64,000 bases of DNA from Glomus cerebriforme (lineage: Eukaryota > Glomeromycota > Glomeromycetes > Glomerales > Glomeraceae), in NCBI GenBank assembly GCA_003550305.1, contig QKYT01000221.1, positions 57,802 to 121,801 of the forward strand, given 5' to 3'. The first letter of the stretch is position 1. Every line of letters begins with the position of its first letter. Shown here piece after piece: positions 1-12,017 of this stretch. The notes beneath the pieces are model-generated. The model saw nothing but the letters and a program-made list of their open reading frames with translations, did not search any database and was not told where the DNA came from. A program made the translations under genes and the position numbers.

Positions 1-60
1 AAATAATTTTAATAAATAAAAAATTTTTTATTTTGTCTTTTTTTTCATAATTTTTTCTAA

Positions 61-1530
61 ATGAATAATATAATTTGTGAAGTAGTTCATTCCATTNNTA
101 ATAAAGAAAAGATTAATGTTAATGGTTATCTTATGGTTAAAGACAAAAATTGNNNAAATTTATATTATTGGTGTTGTGAAAACTGTGATACATTANAATG
201 TAATGGGCGAGCAANTACTAGGTTAATTGAAGATCAGCATCATCTTCAAAGTATTGCTAATCACAACCATGCTGCAGAAGCTAGTCATGTTAATGTTGTA
301 AAAAGTATTAATGTATTAAAAAAGTGAGCACAACAAACAAATGATCAGCCTGTACAGATTATTCAAACTATAGCAGCTGATAATTCACAAGAAATATATC
401 CATATTTTTCATCTCGTGATGCACTTTGCCAATCTGTTAAATGAATTCGATGTGTTAATTTTCCTGCAGAACTACAGTCTTTAGAAAGTCTTATAATTCC
501 TGAAAATATGCAAAAGACTTTAGATAGTTCTGATTTTTTGATTAAAGATTCAACTATAGGACATGATAGAATACTGCTTTTTACAACTGTTACTAATATT
601 AACCATTTGGATCATTCTTTTTTTTGGATTATGGATGGAACTTTTAAAACAGTCCCAACTCTATTTAAACAATTATATACTATTCACGGATGTGTTAGAG
701 GAAATGAAAATTCAAGAATCATGCCTCTTGTTTATGCATTAATAACCAGCAAATCTGAGGAATACTATAAAAGATTATTTTAGGATTTAATTAATTTTAG
801 CGATGAGCAAGAGATTTATTTGCAGCCACAATTTATTTTAACTGATTTTGAACAAGCTGCTATTAATGCTATTCATGCAAAATTTCAAGATGTTCAAAAT
901 AAAGGATGCCATTTTCATTTGGCTTAAAATATTTATTATAAAGTACAGACTTCTGGTCTTACTGTTCGATATGAAACTGATGAAACTTTTAGTTTATTAA
1001 TTCACCATATTCCTGCACTTGCATTCTTGCCTCCTGATGAAATTCCTATAGTATTTGATGAATTGAAGACTAATATGCCAGTAGAAGCTAATGAAATTAT
1101 AGAATGGTTTGAACATTACTATATTCGTGATAGAGTAAGATATACATCAAGAAGTGGAAATGTAGTACAATCTGCACCAATATTTCCACCTTCACTATGG
1201 TCAGTTACAGATAATATTGAATATGCATTTCTACAGACTCAAAATTCTGTAGAAGCCTGGCATCGAAGATGGGAGATATTGGTAGGCGGTGCATATGTTG
1301 GTGTATTTAAAATTATAATAGAAATTCAAAAAGAGCAAAATCAAGTTCAACTTGAAGCAGAATCAATTTTGCGAGGATTATCACGAAATTTAACAAAAAG
1401 AAAAAACTGTGAGCATGAATCTCGAATTCAAATATTATATAATGATCAAGAAATAGGCCAGTTATGGATTTTCTTAGGGATATTGCCCACAATATTTCAT
1501 TTTAAATATTATTATAATAATTGTTCATAA
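61..1530 (+). pseudogene. MULE-type transposase remnant (FLYWCH zinc finger + MULE domain)
   Basis: One reading register (frame 1) runs through the whole interval. Its start has a FLYWCH-like zinc finger (YYWCCENC, then a C and a HNH motif near the end of the first block). The middle has the MULE core: WIMDGTFKTVP with the first catalytic Asp, an FILTDFEQAA block with the second, and a GCHFHLA motif. The last block (about 1027-1530) is the C-terminal helical part with EAWHRRWE. Four in-frame stops interrupt it at 325 (TGA), 442 (TGA), 781 (TAG) and 925 (TAA), without any frameshift. Each fits CGA, CAG or CAA changed by one C-to-T step. It is therefore an inactive Mutator-like transposase. Several N bases near 97, 153, 196 and 215 are assembly ambiguities. 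No terminal inverted repeats were recognised around it. Confidence 0.85.
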
Positions 1531-2340
1531 AATAATATTGCTAAACATTTATTTGTATATCCAGTAATAAAAAAAATAAATTTATTACTCCAATGATTCA
1601 AAACTAAAAGTTCTTTTTTTATTTTTTTTTTAAAAAAATATTTGACAAATTTCAATAAATTATGATGAATTATAAATAAATAAATTTTTGTTTTTTTTCA
1701 ATTTTTTTCTTCTTAAACCCATTTTATTCAGGATAATTATTAATTTTTTTATTTATTGAAAGGATTAATATTATAGAATGAAGCATTTACCATTTTTTGG
1801 ATAAAATAATTTTATTTTATTTTATTTTTAGAAAAGCACGGATTCATTACAAGTCAAGAAGTACCAGAATAGAACTATAAATAGAAATAATCATAAAATA
1901 TACTAGCAAAAAGTAACTGAGTCCCCCAAAGGGTGAACTGTCTACGCCTAATGAAATAAATTAGGTAAAACCAATCCATCCTTTAACTAAAACTACTAAT
2001 AAAATTAAGAGACGATGAATGTGAATAACATAAAAGATGAAAAACTAAATCTATAGATAGAGAAGAAATAAAAAAAGAAAAATCTATATAATTTTATTTG
2101 CTAAAGTTGTAGAGCAATGATGCAATCAGAAACCAAAATGGAGGAAGTTCGACGAGGCCCAAATGAGCCATAAAGATGACAAAAATTGGCTTATCCAATA
2201 AGGTGAGGGGATGGATTGTTGTTGTTGATTCAGATTTCGTCCGCATTGATTTCGGCCATTATGACGAGATTTTGAACATTTCACGCATTGAATAATATGT
2301 AAGGATTTTTCCCAATTTTTTGGATAAAATAATTTTTTTC
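1531..2340. other. AT-rich non-coding stretch with a 22-bp direct repeat
   Basis: No open frame of note. A motif around TTTTTTGGATAAAATAA occurs twice, near 1793-1812 and 2316-2335, about 520 bases apart in direct orientation. The enclosed piece is less AT-rich than its surroundings and may be an old insertion. I cannot name the element. Confidence 0.35.
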
Positions 2341-2451
2341 TGTCAGGGAAATGATTGTCAGAGAAATGATTATGTCAGAAAAATGACTGTCGGTGAAATG
2401 ACCCTATCAGGAAAATGACTGTCAGTGAAATAATTGTCAGGGAAATGACCC
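2341..2451. repeat. Short tandem repeat, about 15-bp unit TGTCAGGGAAATGAC
   Basis: Seven imperfect units of a 15-17 base motif close to TGTCAGGGAAATGAC follow one another, with substitutions such as TGTCGGTGAAATGAC and TATCAGGAAAATGAC. The 612 bases after it up to 3063 show no supported gene. Confidence 0.7.
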
Positions 2452-3063
2452 AGACCCCTTTGAGATATCTTAATGGTTATCTTTTCTATTAAATATTACT
2501 AAATAGAAGATATTTTCATAAATAATAATAAGAACTTTATGATAGTATTGAGTTATGTAAATAGGTAAGGTATTTTTGTAATACCTATGAATAAAAAAAG
2601 GGATAATTTGATTTTATATATATTCTGAAATAATATACAAGTCCTTAAAAATAATAACATTGTTCCTTTCTGATAAGAATAATTTCATGTTTGGAATCCT
2701 TTCAGAAGAAATATAGTTAAATTGAATATTTTCAACTTTTAAATCTTTTGAAATTAAAATTAATGCATATTTTTACATATAAATATCAAGATTTTTTTTT
2801 TTATATTTTTTTTATTAGAAAAATATTCAAATATTTTTTATATTCATAATATTTTATTACTACAAATTTAAAAACATTTTTTTTTACCATATTAATCACA
2901 AAATAATAGTTGAATTTAGAAAAAAATTCATAAAATTTTGTCAGCAGATGAAGAATCAAATAAATGTAGAAATGTTAAAAGTATCACCACCAGTAGCACG
3001 AGTAACATAACAAATACTTGTATATTAAAGTTTTTAAATTATAATAATATAAAATTTAATTTA

Positions 3064-4021
3064 TTAGTACAATTAGAAATTCTTAATAAGAAAATCAATC
3101 TTTTGATATAACAAAATGATAAATTTTACAATAAATTTATTGAAGAAAATAAGAAGTTTAATCAATGTTTGGAATTCTTATATTCTAGAATCAAAAGTTT
3201 GGAGGAGATAATCAAATGTGATAATGCTATAGATGATAGATTTATAAAGATTAGTACTTTTAAAATGTTTAATTTTAGTGATTTGATGGATAGGCATATG
3301 TTATTTATTTAAATTTAAATTATATTTGTTTTTTTTAACTTATGATAATAAAAGTCACAAAAATTACATTTAATCCCAATATATACTCAAGTAAAAATAA
3401 ATTGTAAGAGGTAATAGAAGAATATCTCAAACTGCATTATCAAGAATTTTATGACAATATTTGTAAGGTGTAATGGATAAAACTATATAATGAAAAAATA
3501 CAACAAGAGATAACTTTTATTTTAATATTTGATAATTATGTTTTAAAAACTAATTAATAATAAAAATTTTTTTTTAACAAAAGCTACTTATAAAACAACA
3601 ATCTTTATGCGGTCTTTTGTTAAGCAAGGTCAAAGAAGTTCTATTTGCTTATTTTAAAGTAACTGCTTTACCACCAATTAATACCAATTCTACTGCAAAA
3701 AAGATAACAGCATAGAAAGCTAATCCAAAAGTTACTGAATATTATAATCACCTTTTTAATAGAAAGAAAAGTTCTGCCTTATTTACACAAATACTTAAAA
3801 AAGTATTTGCCAGCAAAATTCTACCCTTCTTACATATAGTATTTGTAGCAGCTATTTTCGCAGTATTATTAGATCTGAAGACTAAAATAATAAGTACTAA
3901 TAAAACCAAAATGAAGAATAAAATAGGTTATTTTATGATAAATTTTACGATTTTGCACTTAAAAATTATAATAATAACTTTTATTTTATTAACTAATTAT
4001 TTAAAATTAATCAATGACTAG
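3064..4021 (+). pseudogene. Decayed protein-coding remnant with a coiled coil (unknown family)
   Basis: Three successive stretches read as protein with few stops. 3064-3312 in frame 1 has charged, heptad-like sequence (LEILNKKINLL, then FIEENKKFNQCLEFL) with one TAA at 3109. 3342-3557 in frame 3 contains EYLKLHYQEFYDN. 3579-4021 in frame 2 contains LPPINTNSTAKKITA, one TAG at 3713, then VTEYYNHLF. Amino-acid use is far from random for this AT content, which argues for a former gene. Frame changes or lost introns join the blocks. I do not recognise a named domain; resemblance to lineage-specific coiled-coil families of AM fungi is only an impression. Confidence 0.45.
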
Positions 4022-4598
4022 CAAAAGTTAGGAAATGATGATACATCAGAACTTTTTGCCAAAAAAAAACTAAGAATATATTTAAATCTGTAAATAAAGA
4101 AATCCTTTTTTTATATATATATTTTAAATATTGCTAAATTTAATTTTTTTATCTGTTATGGATTTTGTTACCGATGCTTCTTAATCTAGTAGTAAAATTA
4201 TCCAAATATTAAAATCAAAAATGAGTCTGAAGCCTACAATTTAAAATATTCTATTCATTCAATTTAAAATAAATAAGAATACATTTTTTTTTAATTTCAA
4301 GCGAAATGTATATTTGAATGCTTAAAATTTACAAGAACAAATTATATATTCTTTTACAATTTTTTGTTTATGCAAACAAACCTTTATACAATCAAATAAA
4401 TTAGTAACTTATAAACTTTATATTCACTGAATGTATTAATTATTAAAGTATTTTGTAAACCTATATTTTTAGTAATACTATGTAAAGTTATTTAATTTCT
4501 ATTTTTTGATTAAAATGAAGGATTTGTTAATTAATTATATAATACAGTCAATATTATTGCTAATTATTATTTGATCATTACATATTATATAAAAAATA

Positions 4599-5925
4599 TT
4601 AAAAAATATATTTATTTACAAAATATTTATTTTTTTTATCAAAACAAGATACTATATATGCAATACTATATATAGATTCTATAGCAACAAAGTTATACAT
4701 TTCTACTAATTTTAAGTGAGAACATCTATATAAATATGGATTTCTTTTCAATTTGAAATTATACCATTGAATTAATGCAAGATTTAGCGAAAAGTTCATT
4801 AATACTTCTGCTAACAATAATAACTACAATAATAAATATTATTATTACTTTTGTAAATATATTATTATTACAAATTAATAAATTACCTATCTATAACAAA
4901 TTTCTTTTTCTAATACATAATCATTTGATTTTTCAAAATCTATTGAAATCGTTATATTATTAAACCATGCTCTATTATAATAATTGCTAATAGTACACAT
5001 TATAGTACCATTTTCTAATGTGGTTGATTCATATATGTTTATTTAGATTTCTTTAACAATTGTGAACTCATTAAGTAAATCTAAATATATATCCAGACAA
5101 TGCAAAAATTTATTGAATCCAATACACATTTTATTATCTATATTATCATTATTTTTATTAAAAAATACACCAAAGTACTTTGCAGAAAATTTAGAAATAC
5201 AAGGTATTTTTGCTGAATTTGCCAATTGTTAAGAGATTTTAATAGATATTGCTTGATATTTTATCTAATAATTAATTATTCTATCTTAGTAATAAATTTA
5301 AATAATATATATAAATTTCAAATACTTACAGTTTATAAAATCTGAGTTTTGATATTTTTTTATTGTTGGGATTTTCACAAAATATTTGTGAAGACTTTCA
5401 TATATTTCTGTAGTATAATCATTTACTGGACCATATAATCATATTGAGTCAATAATATGATATGCCCATAAGTGTAATTTAGATAACTTCAAATTGGAAG
5501 GTGAAATAAATTTAAAAGCTTTTACAAACTTTTGTGCCTATTTAAATATTGCATCCTAAAATTTTAATAATAATTTAATTTTAATTTTTACTTTAATTTT
5601 ATTAAAATTTCATTTACTTATATTAAATTTTATCAAATTACTTTTACTAAATTCTTCAAATCTATATATTTCATTCCAATATTTATATAATTTCATAAGA
5701 TCATTATTATTTACAAAATTATTTACTACATTATTGTTTCTATCATATAAATTATTAATAACAAACATTATGACTTTTATTAAACTTCTATATTCATTAG
5801 CAGTTAACTTTACAATCAATTGTAATTTATTAAAAAAAATTTTAAGGTCAAAAAAATGTGGAATTGCTACTAGATAGCAATCTATTTTGTTAACTAATAT
5901 ATTACCATTGTATTAATATCAGCAA
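4599..5925 (-). pseudogene. KDZ/Plavaka-like transposase, C-terminal half, decayed
   Basis: Read on the minus strand from 5925 down, the product has blocks typical of a transposase family very abundant in Rhizophagus: NKIDCYLVAIPHFF, LTANEYRSLIKVI (5610-5819), SPSNLKLSKLHLWAYHIIDSI followed by YTTEIYESLHKYFVK (5330-5540), RAWFNNITISID (about 4870-4975) and a C-terminal block with ALIQWYNFKLKRNPY ending FVNKYIF at 4599. Apparent introns remain, for example a GTAATT donor near 4890 joined to an acceptor before GAAGTATTAATG. In-frame stops lie at 5538-5540 (TAG), 5439-5441 (TGA) and 5043-5045 (TAA), each one transition from Trp/Gln, Arg and Gln codons. The N-terminal half is missing. The family call rests on recalled sequence patterns. 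Confidence 0.7.
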
Positions 5926-6359
5926 ATTTTTTAAGATGCAAATTTGTACTAATCAGCATCATAAAGATTTGTGACATTCTGTGACCCTGCTAGTGTGCAG
6001 TACAGAAAAAAAAAATAAAGATCTGCACAGATCTCCAAAAATCCAAAAAACTATGCAGAAATTTTATCATTAATTTGCAAAATATTTCAGTTATACATTT
6101 TATATATATTACTTTTCAGTTGTATAATATAATTTATACTTTATTAATTTTATTAATTATAGTCAAATATATTTACAAATTAAAAACTAATTTACATGAT
6201 ATTATTAAATACAAAAAAAACTAAGTTCCTATTCTTTACATATTATTAATGATTTGGATATAGTTCCAGTTAGTTTAATTCTAACAAATAACTATTAAAC
6301 TTTATAAAAAAAAAAGAAATGTTAATAAAATATCATTTAAAACAATTAAAAAAAATAAA

Positions 6360-9168
6360 ATCTTTTGAAGTTTTAGTATTTTCGAATTCCTGACACTTTG
6401 GAAACCTACAAATAAAAAAATTGAAACGTTACTAATGTTTTATTAAAAAAATATAAATAAGAAGAAATTTGAAGCATTACCTTTAAATCTGCAACACCAA
6501 CTCCAAAAATCTACAAAAAAAAAAAAATGAAGTTCTTTAAAAATATTATACTTTTGAAATCTGCAATAACTGCTCCTTAAAACTAAAAGAAAAGAAACAA
6601 ATATTAATTAATATTATACTATCTTTAAAATTCTCAATATTCTTGCCTAAACCTATAAAAAAAAGAAAATGAAATATCAGTTATTAACATTTTATATTAA
6701 ACAATAAAAAAAAGAAAATTTTGAAGGTATTTATTTATCTTCAAAATTCTGCAATACTTATGTCTATAACCTATAAAGAAAAAAGAACAAATATTAGTAA
6801 AAAAAAATTAAAGATATTTTTATTGAAATCCCACATACTTACACCTATAAAAGAAAAGTAATAATAAATGTTAGTTACTAATGTTTATTAAAAAAGTAAT
6901 TAAAAAAAATTTAAAGGTATTATACTATTAAAATCCTATAATCCATCCAGAAAAACCTACAAAAAAAACAATGAAATGTTAGTTAGTAACATTTCATTAA
7001 AAACAAAAAAAATTTTTAAAGGTATTATATACCTTTAATTTGTAATATCATGCACGAAATCTACAAAAAAAAAGTAAAGCATTAGTTGATATTTTTTTAA
7101 AAAAGAAACAAATCTTTGAGGGTACTATTTACCTTCGAAAAAGTCATAAAGAATATCAGAATCTAAAAAAAAAATTAATAAAATGTTAGTAAAAAGTTTC
7201 ACTAAGAAAAATAAAAAAAATATATTTTTCAAAGCTAACTTTCAAAATTTATAATACCAATATCCAGAAACCTATAAAGAAAAAATCAAAATGTTAGTTT
7301 AATATTTTATTGAAAAAATAATAAAAAAATATTTTTAAAAGTATTTACTGTATTTACCTTTGAAATTTTCTTATTTCATATTAAAAGAAATCTATAAAGA
7401 AAGAAAATAAACATTAATTATTAATATTTTGTTAAATACAATAAAAGAAAATTTTGAAACTTACTTTCAAAATCCTATATACTTATGTTGCGGAATTTAA
7501 AAATAATATTAAAATCTAGAATTACTTAATTCTGAAATTTACAAAACAAAAAATAAACAAAATATTAGAAATAATCATTAAAAAAAACTTTAAAATAAAA
7601 GTAAATTTATCTTTGAAATCCTGGAAATCCACTCCTATAAAAAAAAATAAAATGTTATTAATATTTCGTTAAAAAAATAATAATAAAATTCAAAGGTATA
7701 CCTTCAAAATACTGCCTGAAAGAACCTATAAAAAAAAAGGAAAAAATATTAGTAAAATGTTTTATTAAAAAAAATAAAGTAGATAATCCTAATAAACCTT
7801 TAATTTTGAAATTCAAGAAGTTAAATTTGAAGCTAAAATCCTACAAAAAAGAAAGAAATATTACATTAGTAATGTTTCTTTAACAAAAAAAATTATATCT
7901 TTTCTGATACAAACCTTTAAAGTTTAGGTTAAATTTTAAAGCTAAAGTTTTAACCTTCAAAGTTCAAGTTGAATTCTGAAAACCTAAACCTACAAAAAAA
8001 AATAAAAAATATTAGTAATGTTCATTAAATAAAAAAATTTATAATTTTGAAATTATTACCTTCAAAATAGAAGTTTGGAACTGTATTTCAGTTTCCTGAA
8101 ACCTAAAGAAAAATAAAAAGAACATTATTTGTAATTCATGTAATAATCAGAGAAAATTGTTAATTTTAATTAATGCCAATCAGGAATAATTATATATATT
8201 ATTTTATATATTAAACTAAAAAGTACAAGAATCTCTCTTACCATATATTTAACAGTACTAATTAAATACTATTCTAAATAAATAACCATGAGGATCGTAA
8301 TAGGGATTTTACTATTGTATTTACTATAGTTTTTTCAAAAATCCTAGAATTTCAGATTCTTCTATAATAAAAACATATAATTTATATCTCATGTGATTAG
8401 ACATGTGATGATATACAAATTTCAAAAACTGAAATTATACTTCTTACCAAAAAGAAAATTTGTATTATACGGCTTTTCAAAGAAGGAAAATTCAATTGCT
8501 AATCCAATTTTTTTCATATTTGATTTTTTCAGATTTTACTAATTAATTTTTCTGATTTTTAAATGGATCACTAATTAATAAATATTCATTTAATAAAAAA
8601 ATAAACAAAAAAATTTTGAAGTCTTACCTTCAAAATAGAAGTTTAATAAAAAAAAATAAAAAATAAAATTTTGAAATCTTACCTTTGAAATAGGAGTTCA
8701 TAGTTTCCTAAAACCTAAAAAATAAAAAAAAACATTAGTAAATATTCATTTAATAAAAAAAATAAAAAAAGATATAATTTTGAAGTTATTACCTTCAAAA
8801 TAGGGAGTTTAGAACTTACATTTTGACTTCCAAATCTAAAAAAAAAATACAAAAGAATGTTAGTAAATATTCATAAATAAAAAAAAAATAAAAAATCCAT
8901 TTTGAAATTATTACCTTTGAAATGGAAGTTTGAAGCCATACTTCAGTTTTTTAAAACCTAAAGAAAAACAAAAAGAATGTTAGTAAATGTTCATTTAATA
9001 ATATATATATACTTATTTACCTTTGAAAATAAAGTCTAGAGATAATGAGAGAAGTTCAGAATCCTGCAAAAAAAAAAAAAAAAAAAAAAAAAAAAGAAAA
9101 AAATCTGCATGTCACAAATTAAACATAAAGTTTGGAAAACTTACCAATTTTGTTCAAGGCTTTGAAAT
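6360..9168 (-). repeat. Degenerate tandem array of about twenty exon/intron-like units
   Basis: About twenty degenerate copies of a unit of roughly 75-120 bases. On the minus strand each has a pyrimidine-rich tract ending TTTAG, TATAG or TGCAG, then a short block often starting GTTTCAGG or ATTT and ending TTTGAAG or TTCAAAG, then GTAA/GTAT. These are splice acceptor and donor consensus sequences. Four blocks are exactly 43 bases long (9021-9063, 8915-8957, 8793-8835, 8060-8102). Others are 24 (7702-7725, 9145-9168) or about 30-35 bases. Between blocks lies a conserved plus-strand motif near AATGTTAGTAAATATTCATT. Joining consecutive blocks gives no sustained open frame in the cases tried, so a coding role is not shown. 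About 500 bases (8120-8620) are less repetitive. Confidence 0.75.
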
Positions 9169-9651
9169 CTAAAATTTAAAACAATTAAATAATAATTTAA
9201 CTGAAATTTATTAAAATAAAATAAAATCTTAATCTTCAAAGATTTTTATGCAAAATTTTTAACAAATTTGCAATATTGGAGATTATTGCAGATTTTTTTT
9301 AAAACTTTATTAAAAAAATTTGAAGAAAATTATTTGAAGAACTGTGCAAATATTTATCAAAAATACATAAAAAAAAAAGAGGGAATCTGCAAATTTTGCA
9401 GATTTCTGCAGTTTTGTGCCTCTAAAATTTTTCTGATGAAGAATAGTATTAAAATTTTTCTATTGTAATTTTAAGAAGTGTGCGTTAATTGATCTTTGTG
9501 ATGAGATTATGTTGGCATAGAAAAGTGTATTCAATTCTTAGATCTACTACAAAGTATAAATAGAGTAAGATGCTAGTTAATTATTTTTTTTGTCTGCCTT
9601 GTATAAGTAAAGTAAAATTCAGACAAAACTAAATAAATTTACCATTATATA

Positions 9652-10333
9652 TAGTGCTAGCAAAAATTAATCAGAATTACAAAAAATGCAAAAAATAAAT
9701 AATCAGTGATTAGAATAGCTTCAAATTTTGCAAATTTATTGTTAAATATATGAATATTATACATATTAAATTTTAACCATTTAACCATTTTTTAAATTCA
9801 AAAAAAAAAAGATTCTCAAAAATTTAATACACAAAAAATTTGAAATCTCTAATAAAGTATTCAAAATTGAAGTTTATTTAAATTGAATGATTATAAATTA
9901 AAGTTTATGATATGGTAATTTTAATATTGAAAAAATTGAAATCAAAGTTTATTTACCAAAATGATTATAACTTGGTCTCAATTCTTAAAATTAATTAAAA
10001 GAAGTAAACCTTATAATTATAAATTAATTAAATTGCAGCAAAATTTTTTTTAATAAGTCAATTGAAAGGTGTACTTTTATGTTATAATTTTTTATTATGA
10101 ATATATAGGCTGATTTTTAATGTTTAAATGCAAAATTAATTTTTTCATTAATATATATTTTTTTTGAATTAAAAAAATGATTGTGAGATAAGAAAATAAG
10201 ATAGAAATTTGAAATTTTATATGCATAATATTTGCATATATAACAATAAATTTGCAAAATTTGAAGCAATTCTGATCATTAGTTGTTTATTTTTTGTATT
10301 TTTTATAATTCTGATTACTTTTTGCCAGTACTG
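9652..10333. mobile_element. Tc1/mariner-type MITE, 682 bp, about 130-bp terminal inverted repeats
   Basis: The left end (9652 onward, TAGTGCTAGCAAAAATTAAT) matches the reverse complement of the right end (CAGTACTGGCAAAAAGTAAT, ending 10333). The match continues about 130 bases through CTTCAAATTTTGCAAATTT with scattered mismatches. TA dinucleotides flank both ends (9650-9651 and 10334-10335), as expected for the TA target duplication of Tc1/mariner elements. The interior is AT-rich and has no transposase frame, so this is a non-autonomous copy. Confidence 0.85.
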
Positions 10334-10843
10334 TATATCTAAAATCATTAATCAAAAACATCATAAAAATCTTTGATTTGTGATCATAATGCTACCTGAT
10401 TTTATGTAATTCTGGCAAAATCACAAAATTATTGAGTTTCAATATCAAAAACTTATTAAACGAATAAAAATAGGAGTGTTTCACCATAGTCTGTAGAAAA
10501 TCATTATACAAAACGTAATCATCTGTACAACTATGATCTCGTGTGAAAAAAAATGTGATCAAAATACATTAGTAACAATATTTTCTTATGATGTAAAGCC
10601 TGTAATTGTTGTAACTTAAGTCATAAATGTTTAAAATGTCTACTTTCGAAATGAAAAAGGTGAGCATTCAATAGATAGTATGAAGCTTAAACATTTCGTT
10701 TATTTACAAATTTCACTACCTTAAAAAAATGTGAAACTATAATTATAGTTTGAATATTAGGAGACGGTCTTGGATCCTGATACTCTCTGTTTCCTTTCTA
10801 TTCTGAATTTTTGTAAAACTAAATTTGACTTCACTTACGATAA

Positions 10844-11042
10844 GGGCAGTGACATATATTACCTAATATTAGTTTCATAAGAGGTCCAATCCTCTCCCCC
10901 TAGGTAAGATTTTTTCAACCAATAATATTTAAATATATATATAGTATTAATTTTAACCAATAAAAATGCATAATTTTGTATCACATAAGATTTTGTTTTA
11001 TCCCCCACCCCCTAAAATATTACCTAATAAATGTCACACCCC
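10844..11042. mobile_element. PIF/Harbinger-type MITE, copy 1 (199 bp, TSD TAA)
   Basis: Ends are GGGCAGTGACATATATTA and, in reverse complement, GGGGTGTGACATTTATTA, an imperfect terminal inverted repeat of about 30 bases. TAA flanks both ends (10841-10843 and 11043-11045), the 3-base TWA duplication typical of PIF/Harbinger transposition. A second copy lies at 15868-16060. The short open frame across its right end is not a gene. Confidence 0.85.
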
Positions 11043-11045
11043 TAA

Positions 11046-11498
11046 GCGAATCGAGCATTTGATGATATCTAAATTTATATCATGGATTGCAGAAAGTATA
11101 ACGGATGAAAAGTGGAAAAAGGCTACCTCCCTTCTCAATAATGGAGTACTAAAGGCAAGTATTTTTTTTATTTAAGTTGATGTTTGGATGCAAAGGATAG
11201 GAAGGAGTTGAGTTATTATACCAGAACAACCATCTAAAGTGCCTGCCTACACACCAGGCTAATAATGGAGTATTATCTTTGGTGGACTTCTTCTCAAGTC
11301 TATGTGAAGGCCAGTGTTTATTATGCCACAGTGCTAAGAATTATTATGTTTATTTGTAGTTCCTGACTATCTGCTTTGTCTTCAGGATTTAGTGTAGCTC
11401 TTTTACTAATCATTCTCTTGCTACTTCTATAGCAATAAGCACAAGGGGATGGTGTGTGAATGTTATTCTAAAATAATGTCAAATTGGAGGTAGACATA
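11046..11498. other. Non-coding or unassigned stretch after the MITE
   Basis: A short open piece (11049-11156) reads SWIAESITDEKWKKATSLL and ends at a GCAAGT, which could be an old GC-type splice donor. No partner exon was found. The rest shows nothing supported. Confidence 0.25.
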
Positions 11499-11705
11499 AT
11501 GAAGTTGAAGCAAGCTGAGGTGGATCCTGAAATTGATCATTTTAATTTGTCAAATGTTCTTATCAATTTTATTTTTGATTCACAGGTTTAGTTTGCTATT
11601 GACCAATCTCTTATGGGAAATAAGGCTAATTCCATTTTGAACGAGATGAAACTAAGTTTTATTTTGAATTAGAAGAACAATGCACTAGTAATTGGAAGTA
11701 AGTGA
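11499..11705 (+). pseudogene. Short decayed coding remnant, unknown family
   Basis: From ATG at 11499 the frame reads MKLKQAEVDPEIDHFNLSNV and continues past two TAG codons (sequence around DSQV-stop-FAIDQSLMGNK and ILN-stop-KNNALV) to a TGA at 11703. Both TAGs are one C-to-T step from CAG. Amino-acid composition is protein-like. The piece lies about 300 bases upstream of the next remnant and could be its first exon, but I cannot show a splice that joins them. Function unknown. Confidence 0.4.
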
Positions 11706-12017
11706 ACCTATCCAAACAAGGAGTCAACTCAGTCAACTCCCCCAAATAAGGTAGAATATAACCTGATTTTAGCAGTTTTTTTTTATTTTGCTTATCAAAT
11801 TATTCATTTTCCTATATCATTGTCTTTTGAAATTTTAATATTAAGTATGCAAGACCACTGGAAAGCAAACTTCGTTCAAAGGTAAGTTTATAATGATCAA
11901 TAATATTCATTATAGTGAGACACTTATTTTTATAATTAATATTATACTTATTATAGAAGAATCATTCTGAAAGCATTCTTTCTTATGATTTTCAAATCAA
12001 ATTTATAAGATAAACAA

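Noticed and set aside
6360..9168. Possible CRISPR-like regular repeat array
   Set aside because: Eukaryotic AT-rich context, diverged repeats of uneven length, no conserved repeat with unique spacers.
9268..9468. 66-codon frame with many Lys and Phe, just after the repeat array
   Set aside because: No domain, low complexity, overlaps GCAGATTT-type repeats; likely chance.
10966..11175. 69-codon frame starting MHNFVSHKILF and its twin at 15982-16167
   Set aside because: Both begin inside the Harbinger MITE copies and run into unrelated flanks; the shared start is the MITE, not a gene.
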